Origin: Agrobacterium tumefaciens | GTDB taxonomy: Bacteria > Pseudomonadota > Alphaproteobacteria > Rhizobiales > Rhizobiaceae | Length of the DNA: 64,000 bases | Assembly (NCBI RefSeq): GCF_005221325.1 | Contig: NZ_CP039888.1 | Coordinates: 2,232,001-2,296,000, forward strand | Reading direction: 5' to 3' | Notes under the pieces: model-generated | Databases searched by the model: none | Told to the model about the DNA's origin: nothing | What the model saw: the letters and a program-made list of their open reading frames with translations, nothing else | In this document: piece after piece, positions 38,605 to 47,663 of the stretch | How the letters are laid out: every line of letters begins with the position of its first letter | Numbering within the stretch: position 1 is the first letter of the stretch | Made by a program: the position numbers and the translations under genes

Positions 38605-39645
38605 ATGACCGATGAAAAAACCGTACCCGTCTTCGACGGCCACAACGATGTGCTTCTGCGGTTATGGCGGTCGGGCAATGCCTCTCCCGAAACCCTGCTC
38701 ATCGAGGGTGACACGGTTGGCCACATCGACCTGCCACGCGCCAGGAAGGGTGGGCTGGCCGGCGGCCTCTGCGCCATCTACGTGCCGTCGCCAAGCATGG
38801 AGAAGGATACCAACGGCGATTTTTCGACACCGGCAGAAGCCGACGCGCTGAAGGCCACGCTCGCCATGGCCGGCCTGCTGTTCCGCGCCGAGAAACAATC
38901 CGCCGGCGCACTGAAGGTTTGCCGCACCGCCGCCGATATCCGCAGCGCCATGGCAGAGGGCGCTTTTGCCTCCGTCTTCCATATCGAGGGCGCGGAAGCG
39001 ATCGGCGCCGATCTGGATGCGCTGCATGTGCTCCACGAGGCGGGCCTTCGCACGCTCGGACCAGTCTGGAGCCGCCCGAACATCTTCGCTTACGGCGTTC
39101 CCTTCCGTTTCCCCTCGACACCGGATATCGGCCCGGGCCTGACGGATGCCGGCAAAAGGCTGGTAAAAACCTGCAACGAGCTGAAGATCATGGTCGATCT
39201 CTCGCACATGAACGAACAGGGCTTCTGGGATATCGCCAAGATATCAGACGCGCCGCTGGTGGCATCGCACTCCAACGCTTACGCGCTGTGCAATCACAGC
39301 CGCAACCTCACGGACCGCCAGCTGGACGCCATCCGTGATACGGGCGGCCTTGCCGGCATCAACTTCGGCGTGCTGTTCCTGCGTCAGGACGGCGTGAAGA
39401 ACCCGGATACCGATCTTGGCGAACTCGTCCGCCATGTGGATTACATCGTCAACCGCATCGGCATCGATCATGTCGCGCTCGGTTCGGATTTCGACGGCAC
39501 CACCATTCCCGCCGCCATGAAGGATGCGGGCGATCTGCAATTGCTGGTCGAAGCCCTGCGCAAGGGCGGTTATGACGATGAGGCGTTCAACAAGATCTGC
39601 CACGGCAACTGGATCCGTGTGCTGGAAAAAACCTGGGGCGCGTAA
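38605..39645 (+). CDS. Membrane dipeptidase family (peptidase M19)
   Basis: Binuclear zinc dipeptidase; the family tolerates a D-residue at the C-terminal position. Metal ligands are in place: His13 and Asp15 in DGHND, bridging Glu128 in FHIEGAE, His201 in DLSHMNE, His222 in VASHSNAYAL, and Asp295 in LGSDFDGTT. 346 aa, no signal peptide, so probably cytoplasmic. It is divergent from the dppA-like gene with 237 bases between, and should hydrolyse the imported dipeptides. Confidence 0.93.
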   Translation: MTDEKTVPVFDGHNDVLLRLWRSGNASPETLLIEGDTVGHIDLPRARKGGLAGGLCAIYVPSPSMEKDTNGDFSTPAEADALKATLAMAGLLFRAEKQSAGALKVCRTAADIRSAMAEGAFASVFHIEGAEAIGADLDALHVLHEAGLRTLGPVWSRPNIFAYGVPFRFPSTPDIGPGLTDAGKRLVKTCNELKIMVDLSHMNEQGFWDIAKISDAPLVASHSNAYALCNHSRNLTDRQLDAIRDTGGLAGINFGVLFLRQDGVKNPDTDLGELVRHVDYIVNRIGIDHVALGSDFDGTTIPAAMKDAGDLQLLVEALRKGGYDDEAFNKICHGNWIRVLEKTWGA

Positions 39646-39663
39646 GGCAAAAGGTAAGTTTCA

Positions 39664-39686
39664 TCTCCGGCGCCCGGCGCCGGAGA
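39664..39686. terminator. Perfect hairpin between converging genes
   Basis: TCTCCGGCGCC and GGCGCCGGAGA pair perfectly around a single C between the dipeptidase stop and the stop of the small gene on the other strand. There is no T-run on either side, so it is a possible but not typical bidirectional terminator. Confidence 0.45.
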
Positions 39687-39704
39687 CATGAAAGCGGCGG
39701 GCCC

Positions 39705-39998
39705 TTAAGGCTTTGCCGCTTTTTTCTTGCCGGTCGCCCGAAAGGCGAGAAGCCCGGCGACAAGGCTGACCATCGCCCATTTCATCGGCAACAGATCCGC
39801 CGTCTCGCTGCGGATCGGCAGCACGGTCACGGTGCCGGGACGGGATTCATAACCCATCTGCCCTTTCGCCTTTGCCTCGGCGATCTGTTGCGGAGAAACC
39901 ACCCATTCGGCACCGCGCGTCTTATCCACCGTCATGTACCCGCCACCAGCAACAAGGGCGAGTGCGAGCGAAACAACTATTCTTGTGGGCATGTTCAT
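39705..39998 (-). CDS. Small membrane protein of unknown function, 97 aa
   Basis: I do not recognise it. There is a hydrophobic N-terminal segment (about 5-22, TRIVVSLALALVAGGGYM) and a second hydrophobic segment near the C-terminus (about 71-85), joined by a polar, probably periplasmic linker, and a basic tail (GKKKAAKP). ATG 39998 is preceded by AAGGAG with 6 bases spacing; two upstream and downstream ATG codons are alternatives. It is monocistronic. Confidence 0.65.
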   Translation of the reverse strand: MNMPTRIVVSLALALVAGGGYMTVDKTRGAEWVVSPQQIAEAKAKGQMGYESRPGTVTVLPIRSETADLLPMKWAMVSLVAGLLAFRATGKKKAAKP

Positions 39999-40274
39999 TG
40001 GCATCTCCTTCAATCGAAAGGAGCGTGTAGTTGCATCAAATGACACCACCAGGCAACCGATACGATCAATTTTCTCGTCTTTTTACCAGCCTCGGAAATC
40101 TCACATTTCCTAGTTGCATTTTCGCCGTTACACTTGGCAAACTCATCGAGGCTGGAGGCAAACTTCACATCGACACGTCACGCATTTCTGCTAAGCAAAT
40201 TTCCTCAACCGAAACGAATTAGCGACACAATCCTGTGGTTCGCCAACCAACGGGACCGGCGCTGGAAAAAGTAA

Positions 40275-42875
40275 ATGGCAGACAAGAGCGAAGTTATAGA
40301 GACGGATATTATCGACTCCCCGGTTGAAAGCTTTTTTGCCAGAAACCGGCCCTATCTGACGGCCATTGCGATAACGCTCATCTTCGTGATGATGACGTTC
40401 GCGATTTACCGTCTCACGTCGGAAGTACGATATGACGATGTGATCGCGGCTCTTCTTGGCACGTCGTTTTCAGCTGTTCTGCTCGCCATCGTCTTTACGG
40501 CACTGAGCTTCCTGTCGCTGATTTTCTACGATGCGAATGCCATCGAATATGTCGGCAAAAAAGTCCGTTTTCCGTCGATGGCGGCCACGGCCTTTGCGGC
40601 CTATGCCATCGGCAATACGGCCGGCTTCGGTCCGCTGAGCGGCGGCGCCATCCGCTTCCGCGCCTATTCCCGGCTCGGCCTCTCGCCGGGGGATATCGCC
40701 CGCGTCATCGCCTTCGTCACCCTGTCGTTCGGCCTCGGGCTTCTCTCCGTCAGCGCGCTTTCAACCTTCATCGTCGCGCCGCGCATCGCCGCGATCATCG
40801 GTTTCGATCCGCTGGTACTGAGAGGCGGAGCACTTGCCGTCATCGCCATCCTTGTGATCACCGCCTATATCGGCCGCAACGGCAAGGCGATCCGGCTCGG
40901 CAAATGGCAGCTGCGCCTTCCCGACAGCCGCACATCGTCACGCCAGTTCCTGGTGTCCGCCTTCGATATCGCTGCATCCGCCTCCGTTCTCTATGTGCTC
41001 CTGCCGGAAACCCATCTCGGCTGGCCGACCTTCTTCGCGATCTATGCCACGGCCGTCGGCCTCGGCGTGCTCAGCCATGTCCCCGCAGGCCTCGGTGTCT
41101 TCGAAACCGTCATGGTCGCGGGTCTCGGCAATGCCATCAGCGTCGATCAGCTGCTCGGAAGCCTCGTTCTTTATCGCGTCATCTACCACGTCCTGCCGCT
41201 GGTGGTTGCCATTCTGGTCATGATCGTTTCCGAAACGAAGCAGTTCGCGGCCAAGCCGGTGGTCTCTGATATCAGCCAGCTTGCGGTCAGGCTCGCACCG
41301 CCGCTGCTCTCCACCTTCGCGATCATTCTCGGCACCATGCTGATTTTTTCGAGCGTGACGCCGACGCCGGACAGCAACCTCGATTTCCTCTCGAATTTCG
41401 TGCCGTTGCCGATCATCGAAGCCGCCCATTTTCTGACCAGCATTCTCGGCCTCGGCCTCGTCGTCGCCTCCCGCGGCCTCGGGCAAAGACTTGATGGAGC
41501 CTGGTGGATCGCCCTCATTGCGGCCTCTCTTGCCCTCATCCTCTCCATCCTTAAGGCCATCGCGGTCTTCGAGGCGGTATTCCTCGGCATCTTCATCGCC
41601 GCACTCGCCCTCAATGTGCGCAGCTTCAACCGGCACGCCTCACTGGTCAAACAGGCGCTGGGACCAAGCTGGCTCGCGGCAATGGCCGTCATCATCGCTG
41701 GCGCGGCTACCATCCTCCTGTTCGTCTATCGTGATACCGATTACAGTCACGCATTGTGGTGGGAATTTGAGTTCTCCGAAGAAGCCCCCCGCGGGCTGCG
41801 CGCCCTGCTTGGTCTGGTGCTCGCTTCCTCGACCGTCGCAATTTTCAGCCTGATGCGGCCGGTCACCTTCAAGCCGGATTCCATCCAGCCGGAGGACGTG
41901 GAACGCGCCACCGACATCGTCATGCGACAGGATTCGGCCGACGCCAATCTGGTGCGCATGGGCGACAAGCATGTGATGTTTTCCGAAAGCGGCAATGCCT
42001 TCATCATGTACGGCATCCAGGGCCGCTCGTGGATCGCCTTTGCCGACCCCGTCGGCGACGAGGAGGATTTTCCTGACCTCGTCTGGCAATTCGTGGAAGC
42101 CGCCCGCGGAGCCGGCGCCCGCGCCGCCTTCTACCAAATTTCGCCCTTCCTTCTCTCCCATTGCGCCGATGCAGGCTTGCGCGCCTTCAAGCTCGGCGAG
42201 CTGGCGCTGGTTGATCTCACCGCCTTCGAACTGAAAGGCGGCAAGCTTGCCACCCTTCGCCAGTCGCTGAGCCGCGGCGCGCGCGACGGCCTCACTTTCG
42301 AGGTTATCGAGCGATCGCAGGTGCCCGATATCATGGATGAGTTGCAGCAGGTCTCCGACGGCTGGCTTGCGCACCACAATACGCGGGAAAAGCGCTTCTC
42401 GCTCGGCGCTTTCGAGCCTGATTACATTCTGTCGCAACCCGTCGCCGTGCTGCGCAAGGACGGGAAAATCACCGCCTTCGCCAATCTGATGGTGACGGAG
42501 ACAAAAAAGGAAGCGACCATCGATCTCATGCGTTTTTCGGCGGATGCGCCGCGCGGCTCGATGGATTTCCTCTTCGTCAGCATCATGCAGCATCTGCGCG
42601 AGGCGGGATATGAAAGCTTCAATCTCGGCATGGCGCCCATGTCCGGCATGTCGAAGCGCGATGCCGCACCCGTCTGGGACCGTATCGGCAGCACGCTCTT
42701 CGAGCATGGCGAACGTTTCTACAACTTCAAGGGACTTCGCGCCTTCAAGGCAAAGTTCCACCCGAAATGGGAACCGCGTTACCTTGCCGTGCAGAACGGC
42801 GCAGACGCCGCTTTGGCGCTGATGGATGCAACGGTTCTGATCAGCGGCGGCGTTAGAGGAGTGATCGGAAAATGA
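40275..42875 (+). CDS. lpiA: Lysyl-phosphatidylglycerol synthase/flippase MprF (LpiA)
   Basis: Transfers lysine from lysyl-tRNA to phosphatidylglycerol and flips the product, lowering the negative surface charge. The 866-residue protein has a large membrane part (about 27-515, roughly 14 helices, containing AIGNTAGFGPLSGGAIRFRAYS) and a C-terminal acyltransferase-like domain (about 540-850) with ALVDLTAFELKGGKLATLRQSL (location) and SFNLGMAPMSGM, KAKFHPKWEPRYLAV. It is followed by acvB with a four-base overlap (ATGA). In rhizobia and Agrobacterium this pair is acid-induced; no specific operator could be recognised in the 276 bases upstream (39999-40274). Confidence 0.95.
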   Translation: MADKSEVIETDIIDSPVESFFARNRPYLTAIAITLIFVMMTFAIYRLTSEVRYDDVIAALLGTSFSAVLLAIVFTALSFLSLIFYDANAIEYVGKKVRFPSMAATAFAAYAIGNTAGFGPLSGGAIRFRAYSRLGLSPGDIARVIAFVTLSFGLGLLSVSALSTFIVAPRIAAIIGFDPLVLRGGALAVIAILVITAYIGRNGKAIRLGKWQLRLPDSRTSSRQFLVSAFDIAASASVLYVLLPETHLGWPTFFAIYATAVGLGVLSHVPAGLGVFETVMVAGLGNAISVDQLLGSLVLYRVIYHVLPLVVAILVMIVSETKQFAAKPVVSDISQLAVRLAPPLLSTFAIILGTMLIFSSVTPTPDSNLDFLSNFVPLPIIEAAHFLTSILGLGLVVASRGLGQRLDGAWWIALIAASLALILSILKAIAVFEAVFLGIFIAALALNVRSFNRHASLVKQALGPSWLAAMAVIIAGAATILLFVYRDTDYSHALWWEFEFSEEAPRGLRALLGLVLASSTVAIFSLMRPVTFKPDSIQPEDVERATDIVMRQDSADANLVRMGDKHVMFSESGNAFIMYGIQGRSWIAFADPVGDEEDFPDLVWQFVEAARGAGARAAFYQISPFLLSHCADAGLRAFKLGELALVDLTAFELKGGKLATLRQSLSRGARDGLTFEVIERSQVPDIMDELQQVSDGWLAHHNTREKRFSLGAFEPDYILSQPVAVLRKDGKITAFANLMVTETKKEATIDLMRFSADAPRGSMDFLFVSIMQHLREAGYESFNLGMAPMSGMSKRDAAPVWDRIGSTLFEHGERFYNFKGLRAFKAKFHPKWEPRYLAVQNGADAALALMDATVLISGGVRGVIGK

Positions 42876-44242
42876 TGAAACGCAATCTGATAGGGGCATT
42901 CATTGCCGCTTCGACGCTACTCTCCTCATCTGTCGCCTTTTCTCAGGATAAGCCGGCTTATGAAACCGGCATGATCCCCGCCGACCACATCATGGTGCCT
43001 GATGGAGATATCCAGGCCAGCATTTTCCTCATCTCCGATGCCAATGGCTGGACGGATGCCGATGAGACCCTCGCCAAGGCGCTTGTCGAAAAAGGCGCCG
43101 CCGTCGTCGGCATCGACTTCAAGGAATATCTGAAGGCGCTCGAAGCCGATGACGACGAGTGCATCTACATGATCTCGGACATCGAGTCGCTGTCGCAGCA
43201 GATCCAGCGCACCGCCGGCACCGGCAGCTACCGCCAGCCGATCCTGACCGGCATCGGCAAGGGCGGCACGCTTGCGCTCGCCATGATCGCGCAGAGCCCG
43301 GTTTCCACCGTGCGGGAAGCGGTGGCGGTGGACCCGAAGGCGGGCCTGCCGCTGGAAAAGATTCTCTGCACCCCCGCAACCAAGGACAAGGTGGATGGTG
43401 AAACCGTCTACGGCCTCACCGATGGCCCCCTGCCGGCACCGGTCAGCGTCATCTTCACCCCTGACGCCGACCAGAAGGGCCGCGACCACGTCAACGCGCT
43501 CGTAAAACTGCATTCCGACATCGAGGTGACCGACGTTACCGACAAGGCGGACGAGGTGCTGACGCAGACGCTGTCCGACAAGGTCGATGCGGCCGGAGAC
43601 AGCGACAACCCGCTCGGGCTCCCGATCACGGTTCTGGAAGCCAAACCTGTCATGGACACAATGGCGGTGATCTATTCCGGTGACGGCGGCTGGCGCGATC
43701 TGGACGAAGAAGTCGGCAGCGCCCTTCAGAAGCAGGGTGTGCCGGTCATCGGCGTCGATGCCCTGCGATATTTCTGGAAAGAGAAGGAACCGAAGGAAGT
43801 GGCGAGCGACCTCGCCCGCATCATCGACACCTATCGCAAGGAATGGAAAGTCCGCAATGTGGTGCTGATCGGTTATTCCTTCGGCGCCGATATCATTCCC
43901 GCCACCTACAATCTCCTGCCCGACCGGGTGAAATCATCCGTTGCGCAGCTTTCGCTGCTCGGCCTTTCCAACGAAGTGGATTTCGAAATCTCCGTTCAGG
44001 GATGGCTAGGCGTGGCCGGTGAAGGCAAGGGCGGCAAGACCGTCGATGACATCGCCAAGATCGACCCCAAGCTGGTGCAATGCGTTTATGGCACCGAGGA
44101 GGAAGATGAGGACCCCTGCCCCGGCCTCAAGGCCAAGGGTGTCGAAACCGTCGGCATCGAAGGCGGACACCATTTCGACGAGGATTACGAGGCGCTCGCC
44201 AAACGCATCGTCGCGTCGCTGAAAACCAGACTGGCGAAATAA
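42872..44242 (+). CDS. acvB: AcvB/VirJ-type lysyl-phosphatidylglycerol hydrolase
   Basis: Periplasmic hydrolase that removes lysine from lysyl-phosphatidylglycerol, the counterpart of LpiA; in A. tumefaciens AcvB is needed for virulence through the T-DNA secretion system. Residues 1-24 form a signal peptide (LIGAFIAASTLLSSSVAFSQ). Two related alpha/beta-hydrolase halves: in the N-terminal half the elbow reads GIGKGGT, and in the C-terminal half (about 250-456, the part shared with VirJ) it is the catalytic GYSFGAD with nearby YSGDGGWRDLDEEVG and terminal His in EGGHHFDEDY. 456 aa. Confidence 0.95.
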   Translation: MMKRNLIGAFIAASTLLSSSVAFSQDKPAYETGMIPADHIMVPDGDIQASIFLISDANGWTDADETLAKALVEKGAAVVGIDFKEYLKALEADDDECIYMISDIESLSQQIQRTAGTGSYRQPILTGIGKGGTLALAMIAQSPVSTVREAVAVDPKAGLPLEKILCTPATKDKVDGETVYGLTDGPLPAPVSVIFTPDADQKGRDHVNALVKLHSDIEVTDVTDKADEVLTQTLSDKVDAAGDSDNPLGLPITVLEAKPVMDTMAVIYSGDGGWRDLDEEVGSALQKQGVPVIGVDALRYFWKEKEPKEVASDLARIIDTYRKEWKVRNVVLIGYSFGADIIPATYNLLPDRVKSSVAQLSLLGLSNEVDFEISVQGWLGVAGEGKGGKTVDDIAKIDPKLVQCVYGTEEEDEDPCPGLKAKGVETVGIEGGHHFDEDYEALAKRIVASLKTRLAK

Positions 44243-44442
44243 CCCGCCACAACCGGCGCACAGGCAGCATATTAGAGGCTGTACCCGTAGTTCCCGCTGG
44301 CAGTGAAGCTTGCGGAATCGATCAAACTATTATTCAAAAGAAACCGGCCTGCGGCGAATGTTCATCCCATTCCCGCAACCGTTCTGTCGTTGATCGCCAA
44401 CCATGGATTTTATATTTCCGGACCGGTTCAGGGAGCCGCCGC

Positions 44443-45771
44443 ATGCTCGCCGCAAAACGAAAAACAAAAACACCGGTCCTCGTGGAACGCATCGATCAAT
44501 TCGTCAGCCAAGTCAAAGCGGCGATGAAAGGTGACGACGCTTCGCGAAACAGGAAAATCCGCGATCTGTGGGATGCCGAGGTCCGCTACCATTTCGATAA
44601 TGGCCGCACGGAAAAGACGCTCGAACTTTACATCATGAAATATCGCAATGCGCTGAAGGCCGAATTCGGCCCAAAGAGCACCCCGCTTGCCATCTGCAAC
44701 ATGAAGAAGCTGCGCGAGCGGCTGAACACCTATATTGCCCGGGGAGATTATCAGAAGACAGGCGTGGCGACATCGATTGTCGAAAAAATCGAACGGGCGG
44801 AATTCAACACCGCCGGCCGCAAGCCCACGGTTCTTCTTCGCATTGCCGATTTTATTGCCACGATGAACGGCATGGGCGCAAAGGAGGACATGCAGTCCTT
44901 GTGGGACGCCGAAATCGCCATCATGAAGGGCCGGGCCCAGACGACGATCATTTCCTACATCACCAAATATCGAAACGCCATCCGCGAGGCCTTCGGTGAC
45001 GACCATCCGATGCTGAAGATCGCCACCGGCGATGCCGCGATGTATGACCAGGCACGCCGGGTGAAGATGGAGAAGATCGCCAACAAGCACGGCGCGCTCA
45101 TTACATTTGAAAACTACCGGCAGGTTCTGAAGATCTGCGAGGATTGCCTCAAGTCCAGCGATCCCCTGATGATCGGCATCGGCCTCATCGGCATGACGGG
45201 ACGCCGCCCCTATGAAGTCTTCACCCAGGCGGAGTTTACACCTGCCCCCTATGGCAAGGGCATCTCCAAATGGAGCATCCTGTTCAACGGCCAAGCCAAG
45301 ACGAAACAGGGTGAGGGCACGAAATTCGGGATCACCTATGAAATTCCGGTCCTGACGCGCTCCGAAACCGTACTGGCTGCCTATAAGCGCCTGCGCGAAA
45401 GCGGACAGGGAAAGTTATGGCATGGCATGTCGATCGACGATTTTTCCTCGGAAACCCGCCTGCTGTTGCGCGACACGGTTTTTAACCTGTTCGAGGATTT
45501 CTGGCCGAAGGAAGAACTTCCCAAGCCCTATGGCCTCAGACACCTCTATGCCGAAGTTGCCTATCACAATTTCGCGCCGCCCCATGTGACCAAGAACAGC
45601 TATTTCGCCGCCATTCTCGGTCACAATAATAACGACCTCGAAACGTCGCTGTCCTATATGACCTACACGCTGCCGGAAGACCGCGACAATGCGCTAGCGC
45701 GCTTGAAGCGGACCAATGAGCGGACATTGCAGCAAATGGCGACAATCGCGCCGGTGTCCCGCAAGGGATGA
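44443..45771 (+). CDS. telA: Telomere resolvase (protelomerase) TelA
   Basis: Cuts replicated telomere junctions and reseals them as covalently closed hairpins, maintaining a linear replicon. The 442-residue length equals that of C58 TelA. The tyrosine-recombinase-type active site is complete at the published positions as I recall them: Arg255 (MTGRRPYEVF), Lys286 (NGQAKTKQG), Arg366 (YGLRHLYAEVAYH), His394 (ILGHNNND) and the nucleophile Tyr405 (SLSYMTY). The N-terminal region has an internal duplication (about 39-76 and 150-185) with LWDAE and KYRNA in both. Start ATG 44443 has GGGAG upstream. It follows acvB after 200 bases in the same direction. The target telomere is not in the window. 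Confidence 0.95.
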   Translation: MLAAKRKTKTPVLVERIDQFVSQVKAAMKGDDASRNRKIRDLWDAEVRYHFDNGRTEKTLELYIMKYRNALKAEFGPKSTPLAICNMKKLRERLNTYIARGDYQKTGVATSIVEKIERAEFNTAGRKPTVLLRIADFIATMNGMGAKEDMQSLWDAEIAIMKGRAQTTIISYITKYRNAIREAFGDDHPMLKIATGDAAMYDQARRVKMEKIANKHGALITFENYRQVLKICEDCLKSSDPLMIGIGLIGMTGRRPYEVFTQAEFTPAPYGKGISKWSILFNGQAKTKQGEGTKFGITYEIPVLTRSETVLAAYKRLRESGQGKLWHGMSIDDFSSETRLLLRDTVFNLFEDFWPKEELPKPYGLRHLYAEVAYHNFAPPHVTKNSYFAAILGHNNNDLETSLSYMTYTLPEDRDNALARLKRTNERTLQQMATIAPVSRKG

Positions 45772-45817
45772 TGCGCCAGCCGCGGATTTTCAGTCGCACG
45801 GCCAGCGCTTTTGTTCG

Positions 45818-47104
45818 TCAAACCCGCGCGTCGCCCGATGTGCGGTAAAGCAGGGTCAATATCGTGAGCATCAGCCCAACGAGCGCGACCGAGCCGAAAA
45901 TGTAGAAATTCCACTCCGGCGCCAGGCCCCGTTGCAGCACCAGTCCGCCGATCATCGGACCGGCAATGCCGCCCAGCCGCCCGACCGCCAGCGAAAAACC
46001 GAGACCCGTGCCGCGAATATGGACGGGATAAAGCCGCCCGACCAGAACATTGGCGAGAATCTGGGTTCCGATGGTGCCGGCACCCGCAAGGGCCACGAAA
46101 GCATAAAGAAGCGGACCCTTGTTGACAGTGAGGGCGAAGATCGATGCAGCACCGACGGCAAAGAGGACTGCCACCACCACCTTGACGTTGCCCTTGTCCG
46201 CAAAGCGTCCGCCGATAAGGATACCAATCGCGGCGCCGACATTCAGCATGACGGAGAAGCTGAGCGCCGAGCTGATGTCATAGCCCATCTTGTTCATGAT
46301 GGTGGGCAGCCAGTTGACCATGCCGAAGGTGAGCAGCAGCGAGCAGAAGTGAATGCCCCAGGCATTCAGCGTCGAAACCAGCCGGCCTTCAGAAAACAGC
46401 GCGCCGACGCCGCCCTTCTGGATCTTTGCATGGGGCACGATGCGTTGCAGGCCATAAGTGTCGCAAATGCCGTCAGCCTCCGCCTGCCGACCCTTGCTCG
46501 CCAGCCACTCCGGCGATTCCGGCAGGAACCGCATGAAGATTGGCAGCAGGATGAGCGGCAAGCCGCCGATCAGCATCAATGGCCGCCAGCCATAGGTCTC
46601 CAGAAGCAATATGCCCATGAGGCCGGAAATGATGCCGCCGATGAGGTAACCGAGGAAGGACAGGGAATTGGCCTGCGCCCTGCGCTGCGGCGGCGAAAAC
46701 TCCAACACCAGTGCGGTAACCGTCGGCAACAATGCGCCCAGTCCGAGGCCGGCGAAAAAGCGGGTGATTTCGAAGGCAAGAAAATTCGGCGTCATGGCCG
46801 AGGCGATCATCATCGCCGAAAATCCGGCGAGGCTTAAGAGAACCACCTTCCGGCGGCCGATACGGTCGGCCATGGTGCCGGCAAACAGTGCGCCGAGCAG
46901 CATGCCCACCAGCGTCAGCGCCGCGGCACGCCCGACCATAGCCGGGTTTAAGGCCCAGGCGCTTTCTTTCAGAAGCGCCGGTGCAACCGCGCCATAAACG
47001 ACCAGATCGTAACCGTCGAACATGATCATCAGGCCGCATGTCGCGATGACGCCGGCCGGGTTCTTCGTCCGCACGGAAGCGGCGCTCAGATAATTCGTGG
47101 ACAT
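45818..47104 (-). CDS. graK: MFS aromatic acid:H+ symporter, probably gamma-resorcylate uptake
   Basis: AAHS-family inner-membrane carrier with 12 helices. The aromatic-acid signature FDGYDLVVYGAVAP in TM1 and GTMADRIGRRKV in loop 2-3 are present. Start ATG 47104 has GGGAGG upstream (428 aa). It lies at the end of a gamma-resorcylate gene set and has its own upstream operator-like palindrome at 47265-47285, identical in type to that of graR-graD, so it is probably induced with the pathway. Other hydroxybenzoates are possible substrates. Confidence 0.9.
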   Translation of the reverse strand: MSTNYLSAASVRTKNPAGVIATCGLMIMFDGYDLVVYGAVAPALLKESAWALNPAMVGRAAALTLVGMLLGALFAGTMADRIGRRKVVLLSLAGFSAMMIASAMTPNFLAFEITRFFAGLGLGALLPTVTALVLEFSPPQRRAQANSLSFLGYLIGGIISGLMGILLLETYGWRPLMLIGGLPLILLPIFMRFLPESPEWLASKGRQAEADGICDTYGLQRIVPHAKIQKGGVGALFSEGRLVSTLNAWGIHFCSLLLTFGMVNWLPTIMNKMGYDISSALSFSVMLNVGAAIGILIGGRFADKGNVKVVVAVLFAVGAASIFALTVNKGPLLYAFVALAGAGTIGTQILANVLVGRLYPVHIRGTGLGFSLAVGRLGGIAGPMIGGLVLQRGLAPEWNFYIFGSVALVGLMLTILTLLYRTSGDARV

Positions 47105-47264
47105 ATTCCTCCCTTTCACGCATGAACGCGCCATCCGGAATGGATCAGCGTCTCCCCGTCCCTGCATTATCCTCCGTGAGTGCCCGGCTTGCTCCACCCT
47201 GATATGTGCCTTGCTTCTGTCAAGCCACATGTTGCCGATATCACTCGTCGTTAATTAAATGTTG

Positions 47265-47285
47265 CATTTGCAAAAATTGCAAATG
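47265..47285. promoter_or_regulatory. Perfect palindrome CATTTGCAA-N3-TTGCAAATG, candidate GraR operator (graK side)
   Basis: Two 9-base arms match exactly around AAA. It lies 160 bases upstream of the graK start in an AT-rich gap between graE and graK. The arm CATTTGCA recurs inverted in the graR-graD promoter (52489-52515). Confidence 0.65.
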
Positions 47286-47324
47286 AAATATTGATAAATG
47301 CCAATCGCCGAACGATGGCTGAAA

Positions 47325-47663
47325 TCAGCGGGGTTCCAGTCCGGAAATCATCGACAGCGTCGGCGTCCAGTTCAAAATACGAATGCGACTATAGACCCCG
47401 TGGACAACGAAGGGATCGGCGTCGCTGAAGGCGATGACATCATCAAGAGAACGCGCCTCGGCGATGATGAGTGCTGCGGTTGGACCGCCGTCACCCGCGC
47501 TCATCGGGCCGGACACAAGGATACGAAACCCTTCGGCCATCACATTGCCGTTGCGTAAATGAGCCTTGTGCGCCTCCAACTGCGCCACCCGCTGCTGCGT
47601 GGCATCGGGATCGCTTTCGGCAAACCGCACAAAAAGCCGGGATTGGTTGCCGTCCCCGTTCAT
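47325..47663 (-). CDS. graE: YciI-family protein of the gamma-resorcylate cluster
   Basis: Small dimeric ferredoxin-like-fold protein (112 aa) of the YciI/muconolactone-isomerase-like group; its function in the pathway is unproved. Features are the N-terminal SRLFVRFAESDPDA, AHKAHLRNG and the C-terminal ADPFVVHGVYSRIRIL, where the family keeps an active-site-like Asp and His. It overlaps the graB stop by four bases. The name follows the published gra gene order in Rhizobium sp. MTP-10005. Confidence 0.8.
   Translation of the reverse strand: MNGDGNQSRLFVRFAESDPDATQQRVAQLEAHKAHLRNGNVMAEGFRILVSGPMSAGDGGPTAALIIAEARSLDDVIAFSDADPFVVHGVYSRIRILNWTPTLSMISGLEPR

Noticed and set aside
44303..44442. Short plus-strand frame before and into telA
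   Set aside because: It lies in another frame, overlaps the telA start, and has no recognisable features; telA starts at 44443 as in known TelA.
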